From: an uncultured Eubacteriales bacterium
GTDB taxonomy: Bacteria; Bacillota; Clostridia; Oscillospirales; Butyricicoccaceae
DNA length: 27,326 nucleotides
Direction of reading: 5' to 3'
NCBI GenBank assembly: GCA_900555855.1
Contig: USML01000011.1
Coordinates: 1 to 27,326, forward strand
Shown here: piece after piece, positions 17,416-23,867 of the stretch
Position numbering within the stretch: position 1 is the first letter of the stretch
Layout of the letters: every line of letters begins with the position of its first letter
The notes under the pieces: model-generated
Seen by the model: only the letters and a program-made list of their open reading frames with translations
The model's database searches: none
Told to the model about the DNA's origin: nothing
Program-made: the position numbers and the translations under genes

Positions 17416-17945
17416 GCCACGAAGAAAAGCGCCTTTCCGGCGAAAGGCTGTTTCAGGGGGCCATCATCTCCGTGGAGCACGATCAGGTGCTTCTGGAGGA
17501 TGGACAGATCGCGCTGCGGGAGACCGTGCGGCATCCCGGCGCGGTGGCCGTCCTGGCCAGGGACGGGGCGGAGCTTTTGCTGGTGCGGCAGTATCGCTAT
17601 GCCGTGGGGCGGGAGCTGCTGGAGATCCCTGCAGGCAAGCTGGAGCCGGGCGAGCATCCCCTTTCCGCGGCCCGGCGGGAGCTGCAGGAGGAGACCGGCT
17701 GCGGCAGCGGGCAGCTGATCCCGCTGGGGCTGTATTACGGCAGCCCGGGCATTCTGGATGAAACGATCTGGCTGTATTATGCCGACATCACCGAGCACGG
17801 CAGCCAGAGACTGGACGCGGACGAGTTCCTTTCGGTGGAACGCTGGTCTCCGGCGGCGCTGGAGGCCCATATCGCCCGGGGCATGGTGTCGGACGGAAAG
17901 ACGCTCAGCGCCTTTCTGCTGGCCCGGAGCCGGGGCCTGATCTGA
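17412..17945 (+). CDS. NUDIX hydrolase, probable ADP-ribose pyrophosphatase
   Basis: A 177-residue hydrolase expected to split ADP-ribose to AMP and ribose-5-phosphate. The Nudix box runs 75-97, with G75, E81, R89, E90, E93, E94 and G96 in the canonical GX5EX7REUXEEXGU pattern. LLVRQYRY and EIPAGKLE just ahead are typical of the NudF/ADPRase branch. The start overlaps the cinA stop (ATGA at 17412-17415), so the two are translationally coupled. A WalR-like regulator follows 34 nt downstream with its own strong ribosome binding site. Confidence 0.92.
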   Translation: MSHEEKRLSGERLFQGAIISVEHDQVLLEDGQIALRETVRHPGAVAVLARDGAELLLVRQYRYAVGRELLEIPAGKLEPGEHPLSAARRELQEETGCGSGQLIPLGLYYGSPGILDETIWLYYADITEHGSQRLDADEFLSVERWSPAALEAHIARGMVSDGKTLSAFLLARSRGLI

Positions 17946-17979
17946 CGGCGAAACGAATTTGTCCGAAGGAGGAAGACCA

Positions 17980-18660
17980 ATGAGCAAGATCCTGATTATT
18001 GAAGACGAGGCCACTATCGTGGACCTGATCTCCTTCAATTTGAAGCGGGAGGGCTTTACGGTGGAGGCAGCCTATGACGGCGTGGACGGATTGCGCAAGG
18101 CCCTGAAGGGCGATGCGGACCTGATCCTGCTGGATGTGATGCTGCCGGGGATGAACGGCTTTGATGTATTGCGGGAGCTGCGCAAGCAGAGCGAGGTTCC
18201 GGTGATCATGGTCACCGCCCGGGAGGAGGAGCGGGATAAGGTGTTCGGCCTGGAGACCGGCGCAGATGATTATGTGACCAAGCCCTTTTCCGTCAAGGAG
18301 CTGGTGGCCCGCATCCGGGCCAATACCCGCCGCAAGGGCGACGAGGGACGCAGCCAGGGCGACCGGCAGTCCTTCGGCCCCTATACGGTGGATGCAGGGC
18401 TGCAGGCGGTTTTGCGGGATGGTAAGCCTGTGGAGCTGACCCAGAGGGAATATGATCTGGTGTGTTATTTTCTGGCGTCTGCCGGGCGAGTGGTTTCCCG
18501 GGAGGAGCTGATGGAAAAGGTCTGGGGCTATGATTACTACGGCGACCTGCGGGCGGTGGATGTGGCCATGCGCCGCCTCCGCGAAAAGCTGGAAGCCGAC
18601 CCGGCAAACCCGCAGTATTTCATGACAAAGCGCGGCGCAGGGTATTACCTGCAGAAATAA
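17980..18660 (+). CDS. OmpR/PhoB-family response regulator, WalR-like
   Basis: A 226-residue two-component transcription factor. Receiver domain 1-115: acidic pair EDE (8-10), phosphoacceptor Asp52 in LLDVMLPG, Thr79 in MVTA, Lys101 in TKPF. The C-terminal winged helix (about 128-226) has LTQREYDL, SREELMEKVWGYDYYGDLRAVDV and RGAGYYL. The wing region closely resembles WalR/YycF, which controls cell-wall metabolism in Firmicutes. I leave the symbol empty because PhoP/PhoB relatives are similar. The ATG at 17980 follows gaaggagg, which excludes the longer start at 17959. No histidine kinase follows; the repeat element begins directly after the stop. Confidence 0.93.
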   Translation: MSKILIIEDEATIVDLISFNLKREGFTVEAAYDGVDGLRKALKGDADLILLDVMLPGMNGFDVLRELRKQSEVPVIMVTAREEERDKVFGLETGADDYVTKPFSVKELVARIRANTRRKGDEGRSQGDRQSFGPYTVDAGLQAVLRDGKPVELTQREYDLVCYFLASAGRVVSREELMEKVWGYDYYGDLRAVDVAMRRLREKLEADPANPQYFMTKRGAGYYLQK

Positions 18661-19013
18661 AGGGGAGAGAGGCAAGGGGTGGTGGGAGGAAGCGCGCTTT
18701 CCCGTCTCCAGTCTCCCGTCCAAAAAGAAGAGGGTTTACGGGAGGAACATGGTTCCGCCCGTCAGATCGCGCGCGGCCCGCGCTGCGGTGCCGCCCGGCG
18801 TTTCCGCAGAAACGCCCGCGATCGAAAAGGGGAGCTGGCAGGGCCGACAGGCCCTGACTGAGGGGTTGTGGGTATCGTGTAGGAACGGGCTGACGGGTGC
18901 AGGACAACTTCTCCTGCACCATGCCTACAACCCCTCCGGCTCACATTCGTTCGCCACCTCCCCTTACACAGGGGAGGCAAGGGGTGGTGGGCGGCAGCTC
19001 GCTCTGCACCGCT
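18661..19013. repeat. Structured modular dispersed repeat, copy 1
   Basis: No gene. The segment shares long stretches with 22545-23085. Order here is module A (aggcaaggggtggtgg, 18669-18684), module B (ccaaaaagaagagggtttac, 18719-18738, plus flanks), module C (about 18760-18980), and module A again (18975-19014). Module C is dense in hairpins: gatcgcg/cgcgatc (18765, 18817), gcgtttc/gaaacgc (18798, 18809), cagggcc/ggccctg (18839, 18850), ggtgcagga/tcctgcacc (18896, 18912), the long-range aggggttgt/acaacccct (18861, 18927) and ggggagctggc/gccacctcccc (18829, 18953; 10 of 11), and cctcccc/ggggagg (18957, 18971). It begins at the regulator's stop codon and reaches the antiporter's stop codon. 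Similar elements are familiar from Oscillospirales genomes, but I cannot name this family. Confidence 0.85.
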
Positions 19014-20312
19014 TTACCGCTGGGCGGCGGGGCGGTTGAAGCGCTCCACCGTCTTTTTCTCGGCGGCGGCGGGACGGATCTCGCCGGCCTTTTCCAGCGC
19101 CCAACGGGTCAGAGCGGGGCCGACCAGCTCGTAGATCATCACGCCGAACAGGGTAATGTTGCGGATCAGGCGGCCCTCGTCGGTGCCCAGCTGGGCGGCG
19201 GAGGCGCTCATGCCCAGGGCAACGCCGGCCTGCGGCAGCAGGGTGATGCCCAGATACTGCCGGACCTTATGGTCGCAGCCCACCAGCGCGGAGGAGCCCA
19301 GCGCCCCCAGATATTTTCCGGCGGAGCGGGCGATAATGTAAGCCATGCCGATGCCCACCACCGCCATGTCTGCAAAGACGCTCAGCTCCAGCTCCGCGCC
19401 GCTCAGCACGAAAAACAGGCAGTAGATGGGGGCCGTCCATTTGTCCGCCCGGTCCATGATGTCGGCAGAGCGGGGGCAGAGATTGCAGAACACGGTGCCC
19501 AGCATCATGCACACCAGCAGGGAGGAAAACCGCAGCGTGACGCCGCCCAGCGGCACCGTCGCGGCGGAGAGGGCGATGGTGATGAGCACGAAGGCGATGG
19601 TCAGCGAAAGGCGGTTGGTGTTGGAGAAGAAGAGCTTTTCCAGCAGGGTCAGGAGGCAGCCCAGAAGCGCGCCCAGCGCCAGCGAGCCCACGATCTCCAG
19701 CAGCGGCTCCAGCACCACGGAGCTGAGGCTCATGGAGCCGCCCACCATGGCCTCGGCCACGCCGAAGGACACGGCGAAGATCACCAGGCCCACCGCATCG
19801 TCCAGCGCCACGATGGGCAGCAGCAGATCGGTGAGCTTGCCCTTGGCCTTATACTGCCGCACCACCATCAGCGTGGCGGCGGGGGCCGTGGCGGCGGCGA
19901 TGGCGCCAAGGGTGATCACCGCGGGCAGGGGCAAAAGGTCGCCGCCCAGGATAAAGTGCAGCCCCAGCAGCACCAGATCCACCGTCAGCGTGGCCACGCA
20001 GGCCTGCAGAATGCCGATGATGGTGGCCTGCTTGCCGGTGTGCTTCAGCTGGGAAAGGCGAAACTCGTTGCCGATGGCAAAGGCGATAAAGCCCAGCGCC
20101 ACGCTGGAGACCACGCTGACCTGGCCCAGCGACTCCATAGAGGAAAAGCCCAGGCCCGGAACGCCCAGCCGCCCCAGCCCGTAGGGGCCGATGGCCACGC
20201 CCGCCAGCAGAAAGGCGGTCACATCGGGGAAGTTCAGATGCAGCAGCTTGAAAACACGGGTCATCATCAGGCCGGCCACCAGGGCCACGGCCACCGGGAT
20301 CAGATAATTCAT
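19014..20312 (-). CDS. CPA2-type monovalent cation:proton antiporter
   Basis: A 432-residue inner-membrane protein with about 12-13 hydrophobic segments, of the Na+/H+ exchanger (Kef-like) superfamily. Such proteins exchange Na+ or K+ for H+ in pH and ion homeostasis. Recognisable points are NFPDVTAFLLAGVAIGP near 27-43, the ATAPAATL stretch near 140 and the paired acidic motif ALDDAVGL near 169. The latter two match the ion-binding region of the family. There is no C-terminal TrkA-N nucleotide-binding domain, so it is a Na+/H+-type short form. ATG 20312 follows gagagggg. Its 3' end touches repeat copy 1: the TAA is formed within gcaccgcttta, which the repeat shares. Confidence 0.88.
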   Translation of the reverse strand: MNYLIPVAVALVAGLMMTRVFKLLHLNFPDVTAFLLAGVAIGPYGLGRLGVPGLGFSSMESLGQVSVVSSVALGFIAFAIGNEFRLSQLKHTGKQATIIGILQACVATLTVDLVLLGLHFILGGDLLPLPAVITLGAIAAATAPAATLMVVRQYKAKGKLTDLLLPIVALDDAVGLVIFAVSFGVAEAMVGGSMSLSSVVLEPLLEIVGSLALGALLGCLLTLLEKLFFSNTNRLSLTIAFVLITIALSAATVPLGGVTLRFSSLLVCMMLGTVFCNLCPRSADIMDRADKWTAPIYCLFFVLSGAELELSVFADMAVVGIGMAYIIARSAGKYLGALGSSALVGCDHKVRQYLGITLLPQAGVALGMSASAAQLGTDEGRLIRNITLFGVMIYELVGPALTRWALEKAGEIRPAAAEKKTVERFNRPAAQR

Positions 20313-20383
20313 AAAAAAACGCCCCTCTCGATCGATCAGATAGGAAATCGCAGAAAAAAAGCTCCGCCAACAGAGCCTTCTAC

Positions 20384-20411
20384 ATTATAACTAAATTTCA
20401 AAACCTTGCAA
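20384..20411 (-). promoter_or_regulatory. Promoter of the antiporter gene
   Basis: Minus-strand TTGCAA (20406-20411) and TATAAT (20384-20389), 16-bp spacer, about 70 nt before the start. Confidence 0.72.
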
Positions 20412-20467
20412 TGTGCAAAACAACCAAAAAGCAAAATCTTTTTTGTGGTTTGTCTACGGAAGCGCGA

Positions 20468-20496
20468 TTGCTTTCCCCCGCAGACTGTGATAAGAT
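20468..20496 (+). promoter_or_regulatory. Promoter of the PTS-EIIC-like gene
   Basis: TTGCTT (20468-20473) and TAAGAT (20491-20496), 17-bp spacer, 46 bp before the ATG. With the divergent antiporter promoter it accounts for the 230-bp gap at 20313-20542. Confidence 0.65.
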
Positions 20497-20542
20497 GAAA
20501 AAAATACGGCGGAACACCGCCGAAGCAGGAGGAGTTTTTCCC

Positions 20543-21478
20543 ATGGAGACCTTCAAAGCCTTTCTGAAGCGCAAGGATATTGTGTTTTCCGGCCGGCGCT
20601 ACGGCATCGACGCCATGAGCGCCATGGCGCAGGGCCTGTTTTGCTCGCTGCTCATCGGGACGATCCTGAACACGCTGGGCACGCAGCTGCATCTGGAATT
20701 TCTGGTGAATGTCGGCTCGTTTGCCTCCTCCATGAGCGGCGCGGCCATGGCCGTGGCCATCGGCTGGGCGCTGAAGGCGCCGCCGCTGGTGCTCTTTTCG
20801 CTGGCGACGGTGGGCTATGCCGCCAATCTGCTGGGCTCTACCACGCTGGACGGCGGCAAGGGCGCCGGCGGGCCGCTGGCCGTTTTGTTCATCGCCATTT
20901 TTGCCGCCGAGCTGGGAAAGGCCGTCTCCAAGGAGACCAAGGTGGACATTCTGGTGACGCCGCTGGTGACCATCCTTACCGGCGTGGCCCTCTCCTATGC
21001 CGTCGCGCCCGCCATCGGCACTGCGGCCTCCGCCGTGGGCGGCTTCGTCCGGTGGGCCACGGTGCTGCAGCCCTTCTGGATGGGCATTCTGGTCAGCGTG
21101 GTCATCGGCGTGGCGCTGACGCTGCCCATCTCCTCCGCCGCCATCTGCGCGGCCATCGGCCTTACCGGTCTGGCCGGCGGCGCGGTGCAGCCCTGCAGAA
21201 GCTGCGGCTGCGAAGGTCCCTTCCAAACAGAATACCTTGAGAAAAGCGCCGGCTGCTGGACGCTGCAGGAGAAAAAGGAGATCTGCGCCCATTGCGGCGA
21301 CGAGACCCTGACCCTGCTGAGCCGGGCGGACGACAACCATTCCGCCAAGGCGAAACGGGATCCGCTTCGCGGGTGGATCGTGGTCTGCTCCCGCTGCGGG
21401 AAGGAGCTCACCTATACGCTTCCGGCCACGGAATACTGGAGCGCAGACCGGGGCTGGGTGATCCTGCAGGATCGCTGA
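20543..21478 (+). CDS. Truncated PTS EIIC-like membrane domain fused in frame to a cysteine-rich zinc-ribbon tail
   Basis: A 311-residue ORF. Residues 1-213 match the start of the PTS_EIIC_2 (PfoR-like) family: METFKAFLKRKDI, RRYGIDAMSAMAQGLF, KETKVDILVTPLVTI and LPISSAA, with about six membrane helices. Family members continue for another 130 or so residues after a LAGGA-type segment; here that part is missing. From residue 214 the protein turns soluble, with eight Cys (218, 221, 223, 238, 248, 251, 282, 285) including CRSC, CAHC and CSRC pairs, like a zinc ribbon. I do not know the donor of this tail. The ATG follows aggaggag. Either a deletion fused two neighbouring genes or the assembly joins two places; loss of the second half makes transport unlikely. 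Confidence 0.75.
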   Translation: METFKAFLKRKDIVFSGRRYGIDAMSAMAQGLFCSLLIGTILNTLGTQLHLEFLVNVGSFASSMSGAAMAVAIGWALKAPPLVLFSLATVGYAANLLGSTTLDGGKGAGGPLAVLFIAIFAAELGKAVSKETKVDILVTPLVTILTGVALSYAVAPAIGTAASAVGGFVRWATVLQPFWMGILVSVVIGVALTLPISSAAICAAIGLTGLAGGAVQPCRSCGCEGPFQTEYLEKSAGCWTLQEKKEICAHCGDETLTLLSRADDNHSAKAKRDPLRGWIVVCSRCGKELTYTLPATEYWSADRGWVILQDR

Positions 21479-21502
21479 ACAAAAACCGAAAAGAGATCAA
21501 AC

Positions 21503-21537
21503 AAAGGGCACGCCCGAGGGCGTGCCCTTTTATTTTT
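21503..21537. terminator. Bidirectional terminator
   Basis: The 9-bp stem gggcacgcc/ggcgtgccc (21506-21514, 21519-21527) has A-rich left and T-rich right flanks. It can end both the plus-strand fusion gene and the minus-strand HD gene. Confidence 0.93.
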
Positions 21538-21560
21538 ATAGAGACCAAAGCTGCCGGCGG

Positions 21561-22220
21561 TCAGATCAGCTGCTGCTCGTTGATCATCAGCTTGAACTGC
21601 AGGCCCAGCTTCTCCGCCGCCTTGCGGCAGAGGATCATGCGCTGCAGGAAGATCTCAAAATAATCCATGACGGAGCCGAAGTGCGTATCGACGGTGAGCT
21701 TCAGCTTGATGAGCGTCCGGGCCTCGTTGATCTTCAGCTCCGACTTGGTGACGGAATAATTCACCCGGTCGTGGATATCGAAGCTGCTGATGTCGGTGTT
21801 GCGCACACGGCTGCGGCGCACATCGGATTTGTCCGCCAAAATCAGCGCCGCGGCCACGGCGTTCACCGGGACGCCCGTGCCCTCGTCGTGGTTGCCGATG
21901 GCGGTGGTGATGGTGGCGATCTCCTCCGGATCAAAGCCCCGCTCGTTCAGAATGCGGAAGGCCATGACGGCGCCGCTCTGGCTGTGGTCCACCCGGTTCA
22001 CCAGGTTGCCGATGTCGTGGAGATAGGCGGCGATCTTTGCCACCTCCACCGTCCGCTCCGGATGATCCAGCGCCTGCAGGATATAGCCTGCCATTTCCGC
22101 CACATGGGTCACATGGGCAAAGCTGTGCTCCGTATAGCCCAGAGCGATGAGGGATTCGTCCGCCTTGGCGATATAGGTGCGGATGGCCGGATCCTGGCTG
22201 ATCTGTTCATAAGTCATCAT
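21561..22220 (-). CDS. HD-domain phosphohydrolase
   Basis: A 219-residue protein with an HD metal-dependent phosphohydrolase domain. His36 lies in the HSFAHVTHVAEMA helix, the His68-Asp69 pair in LHDIGN, and a further His in NHDEG. HD proteins hydrolyse phosphate esters such as nucleotides or cyclic dinucleotides; the substrate is not evident. The region after about 140 (LADKSDVRRSRVR) resembles a conserved family of stand-alone HD proteins in Clostridia. I chose the first ATG of an ATG-ATG pair at 22220, preceded by gcaggaggtg about 12 nt upstream; the longer open frame overlaps the promoter. Monocistronic. Confidence 0.87.
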   Translation of the reverse strand: MMTYEQISQDPAIRTYIAKADESLIALGYTEHSFAHVTHVAEMAGYILQALDHPERTVEVAKIAAYLHDIGNLVNRVDHSQSGAVMAFRILNERGFDPEEIATITTAIGNHDEGTGVPVNAVAAALILADKSDVRRSRVRNTDISSFDIHDRVNYSVTKSELKINEARTLIKLKLTVDTHFGSVMDYFEIFLQRMILCRKAAEKLGLQFKLMINEQQLI

Positions 22221-22272
22221 TGTGGTATCACACCTCCTGCGTGATCGTTTCTGTTCCGTTTTTTCAAAAAGT

Positions 22273-22301
22273 ATTATACCACAGGGGCCGCTGCCGTGCA
22301 A
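22273..22301 (-). promoter_or_regulatory. Promoter of the HD hydrolase gene
   Basis: Minus-strand TTGCAC (22296-22301) and TATAAT (22273-22278), 17-bp spacer. Confidence 0.82.
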
Positions 22302-22360
22302 GCGCGGCGCAGGGCAGACGCCGCTGATTTTTCTCCTGCAGGAAAAAATTGATTTAGAGG

Positions 22361-22389
22361 TTTACAAACGGAGAAAAGCGTGCTATAAT
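22361..22389 (+). promoter_or_regulatory. Promoter of tRNA-Arg
   Basis: TTTACA (22361-22366) and TATAAT (22384-22389), 17-bp spacer, ending 28 bp before the mature tRNA 5' end. Confidence 0.85.
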
Positions 22390-22417
22390 ACCTTTCGTTC
22401 CCCGGAAAACCGCATAT

Positions 22418-22494
22418 GCGCCCGTAGCTCAGCTGGATAGAGCGTTAGACTCCGACTCTAAAGGCCGCTGGTTCGACTCCAGTCGGGCGTACCA
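22418..22494 (+). tRNA. tRNA-Arg (anticodon CCG)
   Basis: A 77-nt cloverleaf with encoded CCA. The acceptor stem gcgcccg/cgggcgt has one G-U pair, the D arm is gctc/gagc, the anticodon stem ttaga/tctaa encloses loop ctccgac (U33, anticodon CCG, reading CGG), and the T arm ctgg/ccag carries ttcgact. CGG is a very common Arg codon in this window, so a dedicated CCG tRNA makes sense. It has its own promoter and terminator and is followed by repeat copy 2. Confidence 0.96.
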
Positions 22495-22498
22495 GAAG

Positions 22499-22527
22499 AC
22501 ACCTGCTTTTTGAAGCAGGTGTTTTCG
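22499..22527 (+). terminator. Terminator of tRNA-Arg
   Basis: A perfect 10-bp stem acacctgctt/aagcaggtgt (22499-22508, 22513-22522) followed by a T-rich run. Confidence 0.93.
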
Positions 22528-22544
22528 TTTTGTTGGCTTTCGCC

Positions 22545-23085
22545 TCTCGTCCTTTGTCCAAAAAGAAGAGGGTTTACGGGAGGAACATGGTTCCTTTCCC
22601 CGGCGCAAACTGCGCCGGGGGCCCCGTTTTATTTGACCGCCTCGGTCGCCGGAAAAACCGGCTCCCTGTGGCATTGCGCCGCTCTCGCGGCGGGCAGATC
22701 GCGCGCGGCCCGCTTTGCGGTGCCGCAATGGCGTTTCCGCAGAAACGCCCGCGATCGAAAAGGGGAGCTGGCAGGGCCAAAGGCCCTGACTGAGGGGTTG
22801 TGGGTATCGTGTAGGAACAGGATTACGGTTACAGGATACCTTCTCCTGCACCGTGCCTACAACCCCTCCGCTTCGCATCCGCTCAGCACCTCCCCTTACA
22901 CAGGGGAGGCAAGAGACGGTAGAAGGTGGCCCGCTCCGCACCGCTTTGCGGGGCTGACAAGGGGCGGTAGGAGGTCGCTCGCCCCACACCGCTTTGAAGG
23001 GGCGGTAGGAAAAGCTCGCTCCCCCTCGTTTTTCGTCTCCGTCCCCCGCCCAAAAGAAGCGGGGTTACGGGCAGAACATCGCGGA
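22545..23085. repeat. Structured modular dispersed repeat, copy 2 (expanded)
   Basis: No gene. Module B (ccaaaaagaagagggtttac, about 22558-22577) is followed by about 100 bp not present in copy 1 that contains its own hairpins (ggcgca/tgcgcc and cgccg/cggcg). Module C (22690-22900) follows with nearly the same sequence and stems as copy 1, including gatcgcg/cgcgatc, gcgtttc/gaaacgc, agggcc/ggccct, aggggttgt/acaacccct and cctcccc/ggggagg. Then come three degenerate tandem A units of about 45 bp (22900-23025), each with a ggcggtagg/accgcttt-like core, and a second B module (cccaaaagaagcggggttac, 23050-23069). It lies between tRNA-Arg and the promoter of the TetR gene. The differences from copy 1 show that modules are gained, lost and multiplied. 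Confidence 0.85.
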
Positions 23086-23091
23086 GACCTC

Positions 23092-23120
23092 TTGACAGGG
23101 GGATGAAAATTTGCTACGAT
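23092..23120 (+). promoter_or_regulatory. Promoter of the TetR-family gene
   Basis: TTGACA (23092-23097) and TACGAT (23115-23120), 17-bp spacer; the -35 box lies just outside repeat copy 2. Confidence 0.75.
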
Positions 23121-23174
23121 ATGACCGAAAGAATAAATCCAGTCAAATCTTCAGGCGTTTAAGGGGCGGAGACC

Positions 23175-23750
23175 GTGGCATTTACGGAAGAGCAAAATGA
23201 AACCATCCGCAGGGACCTGATCCGGGCGGCCCGGCATTGCGGCGTGACCATCGGGATGCGGAAGACCTCCGTGGAGCAGCTGACGGACGCCGTGGGCATC
23301 TCCAAGGGTTCCTTTTATAAATTTTTTGATTCCAAGGAGCTGCTGTTTTTTGCCGTGCTGGAGGATATCCACACCGAAGGCTTTGCGGCGGCGCAGGCGG
23401 CGCTGCAGGAAAATGCGGCGCTGTCTCCTGCAGACCGGGCGGCGGAAGCGATCCTTGCGGCCTGCCGCTGGCTCTCTGAGACGCAGGCGCTGGTGTTCAT
23501 TGAGAACGATGCGGAATTTTTGCTCCGCAGGCTCCCGGGCCAGGTCAAAACGGCGCATTATCACGATGATGAGACGCATATCCGCGCGCTTTTGGAGGAA
23601 AGCGGCCTGCAGCCCAGGGGCGGCATTGCGCTGGCCGCCGCCGCGATCCGCGGCCTGATCCTGACGGTCTCTCATCAGGAGCAGATCGGGGCGCTTTATC
23701 CCCAGGTGCTGGAAACGCTGGTGCGCGGCGCCTGCAGAGAGCTGTTTTGA
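23175..23750 (+). CDS. TetR/AcrR-family transcriptional regulator
   Basis: A 191-residue one-component regulator. The N-terminal TetR helix-turn-helix (about 28-60) reads MRKTSVEQLTDAVGISKGSF, followed by YKFFDSKELLFF, the standard pattern. The all-helical C-terminal domain is variable and would bind an unknown ligand. The GTG start at 23175 follows aaggggcggag. It heads the accessory cluster in the same direction as the methyltransferase and MBL-fold genes and probably controls them or itself; a 24-bp palindrome at 23791 is a candidate operator. Target and ligand cannot be read from the sequence. Confidence 0.92.
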   Translation: MAFTEEQNETIRRDLIRAARHCGVTIGMRKTSVEQLTDAVGISKGSFYKFFDSKELLFFAVLEDIHTEGFAAAQAALQENAALSPADRAAEAILAACRWLSETQALVFIENDAEFLLRRLPGQVKTAHYHDDETHIRALLEESGLQPRGGIALAAAAIRGLILTVSHQEQIGALYPQVLETLVRGACRELF

Positions 23751-23761
23751 AGCCGCAAAGG

Positions 23762-23782
23762 GCCGCAGCCATGCGGCTTTTT
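23762..23782 (+). terminator. Intrinsic terminator after the TetR gene
   Basis: The 6-bp stem gccgca/tgcggc has loop gcca and is followed by five T. Confidence 0.72.
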
Positions 23783-23790
23783 CCGGGGCC

Positions 23791-23814
23791 TGCGGTTCGT
23801 GTACTCGAACTGCA
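23791..23814. promoter_or_regulatory. 24-bp palindrome, candidate TetR-family operator
   Basis: tgcggttcg and cgaactgca are inverted around tgtact, with 8 of 9 positions matching. There is no T run after it, so it is not a terminator. It lies between the TetR terminator and the methyltransferase start, a plausible place for a repressor site. Assignment is inference. Confidence 0.45.
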
Positions 23815-23867
23815 AAGGCATAAGGCTCGGTTAGAGGAGCTTAACAATAGATCGGAGAAAAATGCCA

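Noticed and set aside
20313..20383. Leader attenuator upstream of the antiporter (ggctc...gagc plus T run on the minus strand)
   Set aside because: The stem is only four to five base pairs and no alternative antiterminator or ligand motif is visible.
18661..23085. CRISPR array or insertion sequence as explanation of the repeats
   Set aside because: There are no regular short repeats with unique spacers, no cas genes, and no transposase frame in or between the copies.
22560..23106. Small proteins encoded in the repeat segments
   Set aside because: The frames are rich in Arg, Pro and Ala, differ between copies, lack ribosome binding sites and are explained by the hairpin-rich non-coding repeat.
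23791..23814. tRNA fragment (T-arm-like ggttcg) as an attachment site
   Set aside because: The match to the tRNA-Arg 3' end is too short and the sequence is better described as a symmetric palindrome.
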